From: Alkaliphilus flagellatus
GTDB lineage: Bacteria > Bacillota > Clostridia > Peptostreptococcales > Natronincolaceae
Assembly (NCBI RefSeq): GCF_018919215.1
Contig: NZ_JAHLQK010000002.1
Coordinates: forward strand, 496,001-560,000
DNA: 64,000 nt
Direction of reading: 5' to 3'
Of the stretch, positions 44,702-53,266 are shown in pieces (within the stretch, counting starts at the first letter, position 1; each line of letters begins with the position of its first letter). The notes under the pieces are model-generated. The model worked only from the letters and a program-made list of their open reading frames with translations. It did no database searches and was not told the origin of the DNA. The position numbers were made by a program, and so were the translations under genes.

Positions 44702-44727
44702 ACCGCCTGATTTTGGGCGGTTATTAT
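44702..44727 (+). terminator. Terminator after the sigma-54 activator gene
   Basis: A 6-bp GC-rich stem (44702-44707 with 44716-44721) followed by a T-rich run. Weak but well placed. Confidence 0.6.
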
Positions 44728-44772
44728 TATGTAAACTATTATGGAGATTAATTACTAATTATTTATTGTATT

Positions 44773-44790
44773 GTAATTCATTGAATTTAC
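44773..44790. promoter_or_regulatory. Candidate enhancer (upstream activating) site
   Basis: An imperfect inverted repeat, GTAATTCA followed by TGAATTTAC with one bulged base, lies about 70 bases upstream of the -12 element. This is a usual distance for an activator site. Placement is the main support. Confidence 0.4.
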
Positions 44791-44845
44791 AGGATTACAG
44801 AAAAAAATACTCGGTAATTTAGTATATATTTGAAATTTACAGAAT

Positions 44846-44861
44846 TGGCATAAAAATTGCA
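44846..44861 (+). promoter_or_regulatory. Sigma-54 (-24/-12) promoter of the lysine operon
   Basis: TGGCATAAAAATTGCA matches the consensus TGGCAYRNNNNTTGCW at every fixed position. It lies about 70 bases before kdd and directly downstream of a sigma-54 activator gene. Confidence 0.88.
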
Positions 44862-44915
44862 TTTTTATAATAAGGTGGTAGTAAAATCTTAATGAATATA
44901 GGGGGATTGATGATT

Positions 44916-45953
44916 ATGAAAAAGGGATGTCCTTACGGCACCCATAGGGTAATTGAACCTAAAGGAGTTTTGCCGCAGCCAGCAATTAAGATTTCTAATG
45001 ATATGGAAATTTACGATAACGAAATATTAATTGATGTACAAACATTAAATATAGACTCTGCAAGCTTTACTCAAATAAAAGAAGAAGCTGGAGGAGACTT
45101 AGAAAAGATAAAGGAAATTATGTTAAATATAGTAGAAACAAAGGGAAAACATCAAAATCCTGTTACTGGTTCTGGCGGGATGCTAATAGGATCAGTGGAA
45201 AAAATCGGACCGGCACTTGAAGGAAAAACTAATTTAAAAGTAGGGGATAAGATAGCAACCTTAGTATCTCTATCACTTACGCCACTTAGAATTGATAACA
45301 TAAATGAAATTCGTAAAGACATAGATCAGGTAGATATTGATGGGAAAGCCATCTTATTTGAAAGTGGCATTTATGCAGTTATTCCAGAGGATCTTCCAGA
45401 AAATCTAGTTCTTTCTGTATTAGATGTGGCCGGTGCTCCTGCTCAAACAGCAAAGCTAGTAAAACCAGGTAACAATGTTGTAATTATCGGTGGTACTGGA
45501 AAGTCTGGTATGCTCTGCTTATACGAAGCAAAAAAACGTGCTGGAGTTACTGGAAAGGTAGTTTGTGTAGATTATAGCGCAAAATCAATTGAAAGAGCGA
45601 AAAATGCTAACTTAGCCGATTTCTATGTTGAAGCGGATGCAACAGATGCAGTTGGATTAATGGAAAAAATAAAGGAAGTAACCAATGGAGAAATGGCTGA
45701 TATCGTTATTAATTGCGTTAATATTCCTAATACAGAAATGGGAAGTATTTTATCTGCAAAAAATGATGGTATAGTTTATTTCTTTAGCATGGCAACTAGC
45801 TTTACAAAGGCTGCATTAGGTGCAGAAGGAGTAGGACAGGATACTACTATGATAATGGGTAATGGATATACAAAAGGACATGGGGAAATAGCTCTTCAAA
45901 TTATGAGGGAAAGTGAAGTTTTAAGTAAAATTTATCAGGAGTTATATGCTTAG
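44916..45953 (+). CDS. kdd: L-erythro-3,5-diaminohexanoate dehydrogenase
   Basis: 345 residues from the ATG at 44916, spaced ten bases from GGGGG; in-frame ATGs at 44892 and 44910 are less likely. The N terminus KKGCPYGTHRVIEPKGVLPQPA is typical of Kdd. The Rossmann part carries NVVIIGGTGKSGML followed by VVCVDYS. It oxidises 3,5-diaminohexanoate to 3-keto-5-aminohexanoate with NAD+, releasing ammonia. First gene of the lysine operon, 46 bases ahead of kamA. Confidence 0.92.
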   Translation: MKKGCPYGTHRVIEPKGVLPQPAIKISNDMEIYDNEILIDVQTLNIDSASFTQIKEEAGGDLEKIKEIMLNIVETKGKHQNPVTGSGGMLIGSVEKIGPALEGKTNLKVGDKIATLVSLSLTPLRIDNINEIRKDIDQVDIDGKAILFESGIYAVIPEDLPENLVLSVLDVAGAPAQTAKLVKPGNNVVIIGGTGKSGMLCLYEAKKRAGVTGKVVCVDYSAKSIERAKNANLADFYVEADATDAVGLMEKIKEVTNGEMADIVINCVNIPNTEMGSILSAKNDGIVYFFSMATSFTKAALGAEGVGQDTTMIMGNGYTKGHGEIALQIMRESEVLSKIYQELYA

Positions 45954-45999
45954 AATGTTAAGTTTTCAGCAAACACTATTTATAAGGGGAGAGTGTATT

Positions 46000-47250
46000 A
46001 TGTCTAATTATAAGAATATAAAGATGTGGGAAGATGTACCAGAAGACCAATGGAATGATTGGCAATGGCAGGTTAGAAATAGAATCACAACTGTAGAAGA
46101 TCTAAAGAAAGTAATAAATCTTACGCAAGAAGAAGAAAAGGGTATAAATGAATGTCTTAAAACGCTTAGAATGGGCATTACACCATACTATGCTTCTTTA
46201 ATGGATAAGGAGGATCCTAACTGTCCTATTAGAAAGCAAGCAGTACCTATTATGACAGAACTTCATAAAAGTGATGCAGATATGGATGACCCACTTCATG
46301 AAGATGCAGACTCTCCAGTTCCAGGTCTTACTCACAGATATCCAGATAGAGTCTTATTACTTATTACAGATATGTGCTCTATGTACTGTAGACACTGTAC
46401 TAGAAGAAGATTTGCAGGACAAAATGATACAGCTATGCCAATACATAGAATAGATGCTGCTATCGAATATATTGCAAAAACACCTCAAGTAAGAGATGTA
46501 CTTTTATCTGGTGGAGATTGCCTATTAGTTTCTGATGAAAAGCTTGAATATATTATTAGTAAACTAAGACAAATAGAGCATGTTGAGATTATCCGTTTAG
46601 GTAGTAGGACTCCTGTAGTTATGCCACAAAGAATTACACCAAACCTTGTAAATATGCTTAAAAAATATCATCCAATTTGGTTAAATACCCACTTCAATCA
46701 TCCTAAGGAGCTAACTGAAGAAGCTAAAAAAGCATTAGCTTTACTTGCAGATTCGGGTATACCACTTGGAAATCAATCTGTGCTTTTAAGAGGGGTTAAC
46801 GATTGTGTTCATGTAATGAAGGATTTGGTACACGGATTAGTTAAAGAAAGAGTTAGACCTTACTATATTTATCAATGTGACCTATCTATGGGCATTGAGC
46901 ACTTTAGAACTTCAGTAGCTAAGGGAATCGAAATTATAGAAGGGCTAAGAGGACATACATCTGGCTATGCAGTACCTACATTTGTAGTAGACGCACCTGG
47001 TGGCGGTGGAAAGATACCAGTAATGCCGAATTATGTTATATCTCAATCTCACAATAAGGTTGTACTTCGTAACTACGAAGGAGTTATTACAACATATACA
47101 GAGCCAGATAAATATAATGATAAATGTAGCTGCCCTGTATGTTCAGGAGAAAAAGAAGTTAAGCTACATGGAGTGGCAGGACTTGTACAAGGTAATGGAA
47201 TATCCTTAGAGCCTGCACAGCTTGAAAGACATAATCGTAGTAATCACTAG
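46000..47250 (+). CDS. kamA: Lysine 2,3-aminomutase
   Basis: 416 residues, the same length as the clostridial enzyme. The ATG at 46000 follows GGGGAG; the longer frame to 45946 is rejected because it overlaps kdd and lacks a site. The radical-SAM cluster motif CSMYCRHC spans C126, C130 and C133. DAPGGGGKIPV near the end is the PLP-lysine segment, and a zinc site is supplied by the C-terminal CSCPVC cysteines. It converts L-lysine to L-beta-lysine with SAM, PLP and a 4Fe-4S cluster. Confidence 0.96.
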   Translation: MSNYKNIKMWEDVPEDQWNDWQWQVRNRITTVEDLKKVINLTQEEEKGINECLKTLRMGITPYYASLMDKEDPNCPIRKQAVPIMTELHKSDADMDDPLHEDADSPVPGLTHRYPDRVLLLITDMCSMYCRHCTRRRFAGQNDTAMPIHRIDAAIEYIAKTPQVRDVLLSGGDCLLVSDEKLEYIISKLRQIEHVEIIRLGSRTPVVMPQRITPNLVNMLKKYHPIWLNTHFNHPKELTEEAKKALALLADSGIPLGNQSVLLRGVNDCVHVMKDLVHGLVKERVRPYYIYQCDLSMGIEHFRTSVAKGIEIIEGLRGHTSGYAVPTFVVDAPGGGGKIPVMPNYVISQSHNKVVLRNYEGVITTYTEPDKYNDKCSCPVCSGEKEVKLHGVAGLVQGNGISLEPAQLERHNRSNH

Positions 47251-47257
47251 AAAAAAC

Positions 47258-47316
47258 GGAGGACTTAGGTCCTCCTCAATTTAAGTACTTGAAATTTTTA
47301 ACAAATGTTAAAAATT
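47258..47316 (+). promoter_or_regulatory. Two hairpins between kamA and kamB
   Basis: A GC-rich 7-bp stem (47258-47264 with 47269-47275) and an A/T-rich 10-bp stem (47293-47302 with 47307-47316). Neither has a clear T run, so they may stabilise or process the message, or attenuate transcription, setting the ratio of KamA to the later products. Confidence 0.6.
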
Positions 47317-47375
47317 GAGTGCGCCATAGAGTGGTGCGGTAGCAACAACGAAATTTTAAGATTGGGTGAGTTTGT

Positions 47376-48407
47376 ATGAAATTATTCGATTTAATATATC
47401 CCCACTATAAAACAGTATCTTTAATAGGAATGGCAAAAAATGCAGGTAAAACTATGGTTCTCAATCATATAATAGAGGAAGCTATTGAAAATAATGTTAA
47501 AATAGGACTTACCTCTACTGGGAGAGATGGAGAAAGAGAAGACATAGTTACTAAGACTGAAAAACCAACTATTTATGTTGAAAGAGGAACAATAATAGCT
47601 ACTGCAAAAGATCTTTTATTAAAATGTGAAGCTAAGGTAGAAATTTTAGAAGTTACACCCTACACCACTTCTTTAGGAGAAGTTATAATAGGAAAAGTAC
47701 GTTCCTGTGGACTAATCCAGTTGGCAGGGCCAGACGTAAATGCATATATGAAGGATGTAGCTAATAAAATGTTAAGCTATGGTGCGGCTATTGTTCTAAT
47801 AGATGGTGCTATAGACAGAAAAAGTGTAGCTTCTCCTTGGATAGCAGATGCGGCTATTTTATCCACTGGAGCAGTAATTAGTCGAAATGTTGAAGTGGTT
47901 AAAAATGAAACCATTCATCAAGTAGAGCTTTTTCAATTGGAAGAAGTTAAGTGTGAGAACCTTAAAAAGGTAGCGGCTGAAATATATGAAAGAAAAGGTT
48001 ACGCTATAGTAGATAAAAACGGAAGTGTAGAGGAATTATCAATAAAAACCGCATTAAATAGTGGTACTATTATTGGAAGTGCAATAAATGGAGATAGTAA
48101 ATTTGTTATATTAAGTGGATCTTTAGTAGAGAGAGTAATTACACATATTATGGATGTATGTCCCTATTATAAGAATGTAACCTTTATAGTACAAGATTCC
48201 ACTAAGATTTTTATAGATAGGAGAAGCTGGAGGGCTTTCAAAGGTAGAGGAATTAAAGTTAAAGTTTTACATCCGATTAAAATTTTAGCAGTTACTACAA
48301 ATCCCTATGCCCCAGAAGGGTATTTTTTCGAGCCTCAAGGCTTTCTGCAACATATGAGGCAAGCACTGTCTCCTATATCTGTTATTGATGTGAAGCTGGA
48401 GGAATAA
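47376..48407 (+). CDS. kamB: Lysine 5,6-aminomutase reactivase subunit KamB
   Basis: 343 residues. A P-loop GMAKNAGKT is at residues 18-26, and the rest matches the KamB family found in lysine-fermenting operons. With KamC it forms the ATP-driven complex that frees damaged cobalamin from lysine 5,6-aminomutase. It is followed two bases later by kamC. Confidence 0.88.
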   Translation: MKLFDLIYPHYKTVSLIGMAKNAGKTMVLNHIIEEAIENNVKIGLTSTGRDGEREDIVTKTEKPTIYVERGTIIATAKDLLLKCEAKVEILEVTPYTTSLGEVIIGKVRSCGLIQLAGPDVNAYMKDVANKMLSYGAAIVLIDGAIDRKSVASPWIADAAILSTGAVISRNVEVVKNETIHQVELFQLEEVKCENLKKVAAEIYERKGYAIVDKNGSVEELSIKTALNSGTIIGSAINGDSKFVILSGSLVERVITHIMDVCPYYKNVTFIVQDSTKIFIDRRSWRAFKGRGIKVKVLHPIKILAVTTNPYAPEGYFFEPQGFLQHMRQALSPISVIDVKLEE

Positions 48408-48409
48408 AA

Positions 48410-49951
48410 ATGTCTAATGATTGGATTAACCCACAAATAAAGAAAGAAATTGGACTGGTGGAGGTACTAGATAAACTAGTTGTAATATCCCAATATGGTA
48501 TGTCTAAAAAGCTAGGTTTAAAGCCATTTCTACAGGAAAAAATACAATGTCTAATACAGGAGTTGGATGATGTATCTATTGTAAAAAGCTTCATGGAAAA
48601 TAGTCCTCAGATTTGTAATAACATCATTAGGCTATTAAAGGAAATAAAAGATATAAGAGGATCTTTAGAAAGAGCTTTAAGGAATGAGATATTAAATGAG
48701 GTAGAGTTTTTTGAAATTAAAAACCAACTAATGCTAATGGCAGAGCTTAGAAGACTTTTGTTAAGAGAAGAAGAATTAAGTATAGAAAAAATTAAGCTCA
48801 TAAATATAGATGACATAATAAAGCTTCTAGATCCTGAAGAAACAGGTATGAGAACCTTTTATATTTATGACAAATATTCCACACTATTAACGGAACTTAG
48901 GGATAATATAGCCCGTATAGAAAAGCAAATGTGGATAGAAAAAAAGAAAAGTAAGAGAAGTAAGAGAAGTCTACAAAGCTGCTTAGATGAATCTTCGAAT
49001 AATGCACAGAATGAAAGCTTAGAAGTACTGATGATGGAGCTAGAAAATCTTAAAATAAAAGAAGAAGAAGAGGAGCTACGAATTAGGGAGTGGCTATCTT
49101 TAGATATAAAAAACAACAACAAGGTTATTTTGCAAAATATAAATGCCATAGGTGAGCTAGATTTTATGTTAGCAAAGGCAAGGCTAGCGATTGAAACTAG
49201 GTCGGTAAAGCCTAATATAGTTAATAAAGGACAAGTAACTTTTGTAGATGGAAGGCATATTCCATTAGAAAACTATTTGAAGGAAAAAGGGACTGCCTAT
49301 ACCCCAATTTATATTGAACTAGATGAAGGTGTTACGGTAATTACTGGTGCTAATATGGGAGGTAAGACCGTTTCACTAAAGTTGGTTGGGCTTATAGTAG
49401 CTATGGCTCAACTAGGTTTTTATGTACCAGCTAAGAAAGCTACTGTTGGATTATTTGATTTTATTTATTTTTCCTCAGGAGATCAGCAATCTATTCAGTC
49501 TGGGCTTTCTACATTTGGCGGAGAAATACACGGGTTAAGTAAAGTATTAAATAGAAATGGTGAAAAAGGATTGGTATTAATAGATGAATTAGCAAGAGGA
49601 ACAAATCCAATAGAGGGTTATGGTATTTCCAAGGGTATAATAACCTATTTAAAAAAGTCCACCTTTGTTTCCCTAATAACTACCCACTTTGACGGACTTA
49701 GCAACATAGAAGGGATTAAGCATCTTCAAGTAGTTGGACTAAAAAATATAGATATAAACAGTCTTAAAGCACATATTCAAAAGCAGGATTGTAGAAATCA
49801 AATATTAGAAAAATATATGGACTATAGACTTGAAGAAATAAAAGAAGGAACTAAAGTACCTAAGGATGCTATTTTGGTAGCTGGGCTTATGGGACTTAAT
49901 GAAGAGATTTTAGATATTGCTAAAAGGGCAGTGGAAGAAGTCGATAGATAG
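48410..49951 (+). CDS. kamC: MutS-like ATPase, lysine 5,6-aminomutase reactivase KamC
   Basis: 513 residues. The C-terminal MutS-type ATPase domain has Walker A GANMGGKT and Walker B LVLIDELARGTNP. The middle holds a long, highly charged helical stretch (about residues 150-230) that looks like a coiled coil. It has no mismatch-recognition domain. By context and family it is KamC, partner of KamB in reactivating the B12-dependent mutase. It ends 12 bases before kamD. Confidence 0.9.
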   Translation: MSNDWINPQIKKEIGLVEVLDKLVVISQYGMSKKLGLKPFLQEKIQCLIQELDDVSIVKSFMENSPQICNNIIRLLKEIKDIRGSLERALRNEILNEVEFFEIKNQLMLMAELRRLLLREEELSIEKIKLINIDDIIKLLDPEETGMRTFYIYDKYSTLLTELRDNIARIEKQMWIEKKKSKRSKRSLQSCLDESSNNAQNESLEVLMMELENLKIKEEEEELRIREWLSLDIKNNNKVILQNINAIGELDFMLAKARLAIETRSVKPNIVNKGQVTFVDGRHIPLENYLKEKGTAYTPIYIELDEGVTVITGANMGGKTVSLKLVGLIVAMAQLGFYVPAKKATVGLFDFIYFSSGDQQSIQSGLSTFGGEIHGLSKVLNRNGEKGLVLIDELARGTNPIEGYGISKGIITYLKKSTFVSLITTHFDGLSNIEGIKHLQVVGLKNIDINSLKAHIQKQDCRNQILEKYMDYRLEEIKEGTKVPKDAILVAGLMGLNEEILDIAKRAVEEVDR

Positions 49952-49962
49952 GGGGAGTACAG

Positions 49963-51516
49963 TTGAGTAAATTGAATTTAGATAAAGGTCTAATAGAAAA
50001 GGCAAGAAGAGCAGCTTATAATATTACAAATGATGTACAAAGTTTTATAGATACTCACACTACTATTACAGTAGAAAGAACTATTGCAAGATTACTTGGT
50101 GTAGATGGTGTAGATGAAATGGAAACACCTCTACCTAACGTTGTAGTTAATCATATACTAAAAGGTGGAGGACTTTCTGAGGGCATAGCATATTGGATAG
50201 GAAATGCTATGGTCTATACTGGAAAAACTCCACAAGAAATAGCTGAATCTGTAAGCAAAGGAGAGTTAGATTTAATTAAAACACCTGCACAATCAGATGA
50301 GGCTATAGCTGCTGCAATAAATAATATCGCCCTAAAAACAGTCGATAGAATAAAGGATAATCGAAAAAAGAGAGAAGATTATATAAACAATTTAGGCGAA
50401 GGACCAAAACCTTACCTGTATGTTATAGTTGCAACTGGAAATATTTACGAAGATGTGGTGCAAGCACAGGCTGCCGTAAGACAAGGAGCAGATGTTGTTG
50501 CAGTTATTAGGAGTACAGCACAAAGTTTACTAGATTACGTTCCATATGGTGCTACTACAGAAGGCTTTGGTGGTACATTTGCAACACAAGAGAACTTTAA
50601 AATAATGAGAAAAGCACTAGACGAAGTAGGGGAAGAGGTAGGTCGTTATATTAGGCTCTGTAACTATTGCTCTGGGCTTTGTATGCCTGAAATAGCAGCA
50701 ATGGGAGCTATGGAAAGACTAGATATGATGCTAAATGATGCTCTATATGGTATTTTATTTAGAGATATTAATATGCAAAGAACATTGGTAGATCAATATT
50801 TCTCTAGAGCAATAAACGGATTTGCAGGAATAATTATTAATACCGGTGAGGATAACTATTTAACTACAGCAGATGCAGTAGAAGAAGCCCATACAGTACT
50901 TGCATCCCAGTTTATTAACGAACAGTTTGCTATTAAAGCTGGTATACCAGAGGAGCAAATGGGACTTGGACACGCATTCGAAATGAATCCAGATGTTACA
51001 AATGGTTTCCTTTGGGAGCTAGCACAGGCACAAATGGCGAGAGAAATATTCCCTAAAGCACCACTTAAATATATGCCGCCTACTAAGTTTATGACTGGAG
51101 ATATTTTTAAAGGACATGTACAAAATGCATTATTTAACCTTGTGTCTATTTGGACTAATCAAGGTATTCAGCTATTAGGAATGCTTACAGAAGCCATACA
51201 TACACCACATATGCATGATAGAGCTTTATCTATTGAAAATGCTAAATATATATTTAATAACTGTAGAGATTTAGGGGAAGAAATTGAATTTAAAAAAGAT
51301 GGACAGATCCAAAAAAGAGCTCAAGAGGTTCTGGAGGACGCTACTGCATTACTAGAGCAAATAGAAAGAGACGGACTATTCTCTACTATAGAAGAAGGTA
51401 AGTTTGGTGGAGTAAAAAGATCAAGAACAGGCGGCAAGGGCTTAAATGGAGTAGTTAGAAAGACAGAAAGCTATTTCAATCCTTTCATAGATTTATTTTT
51501 AGGAGGGGATAAATAA
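49963..51516 (+). CDS. kamD: Lysine 5,6-aminomutase alpha subunit
   Basis: 517 residues, TTG start behind GGGGGAG. It is the catalytic TIM-barrel subunit that binds PLP and adenosylcobalamin; LSLIRLCNYCSGLCMPEIA-like and GRYIRLCNYCSG segments and a hydrophobic GLGHAFEMNPD are family traits. It moves the 6-amino group of beta-lysine to C5. The last codon overlaps the kamE start by one base, so subunits are made in equal amounts. Confidence 0.95.
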   Translation: MSKLNLDKGLIEKARRAAYNITNDVQSFIDTHTTITVERTIARLLGVDGVDEMETPLPNVVVNHILKGGGLSEGIAYWIGNAMVYTGKTPQEIAESVSKGELDLIKTPAQSDEAIAAAINNIALKTVDRIKDNRKKREDYINNLGEGPKPYLYVIVATGNIYEDVVQAQAAVRQGADVVAVIRSTAQSLLDYVPYGATTEGFGGTFATQENFKIMRKALDEVGEEVGRYIRLCNYCSGLCMPEIAAMGAMERLDMMLNDALYGILFRDINMQRTLVDQYFSRAINGFAGIIINTGEDNYLTTADAVEEAHTVLASQFINEQFAIKAGIPEEQMGLGHAFEMNPDVTNGFLWELAQAQMAREIFPKAPLKYMPPTKFMTGDIFKGHVQNALFNLVSIWTNQGIQLLGMLTEAIHTPHMHDRALSIENAKYIFNNCRDLGEEIEFKKDGQIQKRAQEVLEDATALLEQIERDGLFSTIEEGKFGGVKRSRTGGKGLNGVVRKTESYFNPFIDLFLGGDK

Positions 51517-52271
51517 TGTTAGTTGAAAAAGTAGATTTAACAAAGGTAAAACCTTATGGAGATACTTTAAATGATGGAATGGTACAGCTTAGCTTTACAC
51601 TTCCTGTACCTTTTGGAGAGGAAGGTAAGGAGGCTGCAAAACAACTTGTAGTAAAAATGGGATTAGATGAACCAAGTGTAGTAAGTTATCAGGACTTAGG
51701 AGGAGGGTTTACCTATTTTATAATGTACGGCAAATGTCAGCATACTGTAGATTTTACTTCTATAGAGGTACCAAAAGTTGATGTAGATATTATGTCTAAA
51801 GAAGAAGTAGAAGAGTATATAGAACGAAACATTGGCAGAGATGTTGTCATTATTGGAGCATGTACAGGGACTGATGCCCATACAGTAGGAATAGATGCTA
51901 TTATGAATATGAAGGGCTATAACGGACACTATGGACTAGAAAGATATAAGGGAGTTGAGGCTCATAACTTAGGTAGTCAGGTTCCAAATGAAGAGCTTAT
52001 AGCAAAAGCTATTGAGCTAAAAGCTGATGCCATATTGGTTTCCCAAGTAGTTACACAAAAGGATGTTCATATTTCTAATATGACAAACCTAGTAGAACTA
52101 TTAGAGGCAGAAGGTCTTAGGGATAAAATAATAGTAGTTGGTGGTGGGCCAAGAATTTCCCACGAATTAGCTAAGGAATTAGGCTATGATGCAGGCTTTG
52201 GAACAGGAAGCTATGCAGAGGATGTGGCATCATTTGTTGTGAATCAGATAGTGGAGAGAAAGTTGATATAG
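51516..52271 (+). CDS. kamE: Lysine 5,6-aminomutase beta subunit
   Basis: 251 residues. The cobalamin-binding domain carries the base-off DxHxxG motif as GTDAHTVG with H122, followed by GGGPRISHELAKELG. The N-terminal SYQDLGGGFTYFIMYG supplies the PLP-binding region. AGGAGGGG lies inside the end of kamD. It completes the mutase with KamD and is the last gene of the operon; kce and kal are not seen. Confidence 0.95.
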   Translation: MLVEKVDLTKVKPYGDTLNDGMVQLSFTLPVPFGEEGKEAAKQLVVKMGLDEPSVVSYQDLGGGFTYFIMYGKCQHTVDFTSIEVPKVDVDIMSKEEVEEYIERNIGRDVVIIGACTGTDAHTVGIDAIMNMKGYNGHYGLERYKGVEAHNLGSQVPNEELIAKAIELKADAILVSQVVTQKDVHISNMTNLVELLEAEGLRDKIIVVGGGPRISHELAKELGYDAGFGTGSYAEDVASFVVNQIVERKLI

Positions 52272-52308
52272 GCATATATGAGCGGGTTTTCATGCTCACC
52301 CGGTTGTC

Positions 52309-52345
52309 AAAAGGTGCTACTGTAAAGGTGGCACCTTTTATTTAT
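52309..52345 (+). terminator. Terminator of the lysine operon
   Basis: Arms 52309-52317 and 52331-52339 pair perfectly and a T-rich run follows. Confidence 0.8.
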
Positions 52346-52473
52346 TAATTCTTTATTTTGTATTTATTGTATTAATTTTCTAGATAGTATTAGAATAAAG
52401 AAGGAAAAATGGTTAAATATGCCGAATTTCTAATTAATGATTAAAAATAGATTAGCATAAAGGGGGTACGGTA

Positions 52474-53202
52474 ATGATACTAAATATTGGTATTTGTGAT
52501 GATGACTCTGTTCATGTAGACTTGATTAAAAGCTATATTCACTGTATTGATATGCCCTATAAAGTTAACTATATTTTAGCCTATAGTGGGGAAGAGTTAT
52601 TAGAAAAAATAAAAGGATATGTAATTGATGTTGTTTTTTTAGATATAGAAATGAAGGATTTAGATGGAATTCAAACTGGTAGAAAGATTAGGGAAAAGGA
52701 TAAGGATGCAGTTATTGTTTATTTAACCGGATATAGGAAGTATGCCTTAGAAGCTTTTGAAATTGAGTCCTTTAATTATTTAATTAAGCCTATTATTAAA
52801 GAAAAATTTATAAGAGTAATGGAGAAAATATTACTTCGACTTGAAGAAAGGCAAGCTTTGCAGGAAAAGAAAAAGACATTTCCTATTCAAACGAAGGACA
52901 AGTTGATACAACTACAATATGATGACATATATTACTTTGAAAAACATTTTAGAAAAATAAAGATTTACACATTAAATGAAACTATAGAATTCTATGGATC
53001 TATGAAGGATTTATTAGAAAAAATAGATTTCAAATATTTTGTTAGATGTCATCAAAGTTATATAGTTAATAAGAGAAAAATTAGAGAAATAAGAGAAAAT
53101 ACAATTGTCTTAAAGGAAAAAGATGAATGGAATATTCCAATTAGTAGAACATACAAGAAAGAAACTATAGATTCATTTTGCGAAATATTATTTAGGTATT
53201 AA
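52474..53202 (+). CDS. agrA: LytTR-type response regulator (AgrA-like)
   Basis: 242 residues: receiver domain with D9-D10-D11, phosphoacceptor D57 (FLDIEMKD) and the conserved TGYRKYALEAFE/FNYLIKP region, then a LytTR DNA-binding domain (YYFEKHFRKIKIYT, FVRCHQSYIVNKRKI). AgrA-like regulators activate the agr promoters when phosphorylated by AgrC. It is the first gene of the cluster, 60 bases before the kinase. Confidence 0.9.
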   Translation: MILNIGICDDDSVHVDLIKSYIHCIDMPYKVNYILAYSGEELLEKIKGYVIDVVFLDIEMKDLDGIQTGRKIREKDKDAVIVYLTGYRKYALEAFEIESFNYLIKPIIKEKFIRVMEKILLRLEERQALQEKKKTFPIQTKDKLIQLQYDDIYYFEKHFRKIKIYTLNETIEFYGSMKDLLEKIDFKYFVRCHQSYIVNKRKIREIRENTIVLKEKDEWNIPISRTYKKETIDSFCEILFRY

Positions 53203-53266
53203 TAGATATTGCGTATGTAAAAAAAGATTGTTAGGGGTGTTTTATAACATATTGGGGGGATTACAT

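Noticed and set aside
45946-45999. N-terminal extension of kamA overlapping kdd
   Set aside because: No ribosome site; the start at 46000 has GGGGAG and gives exactly the family length.
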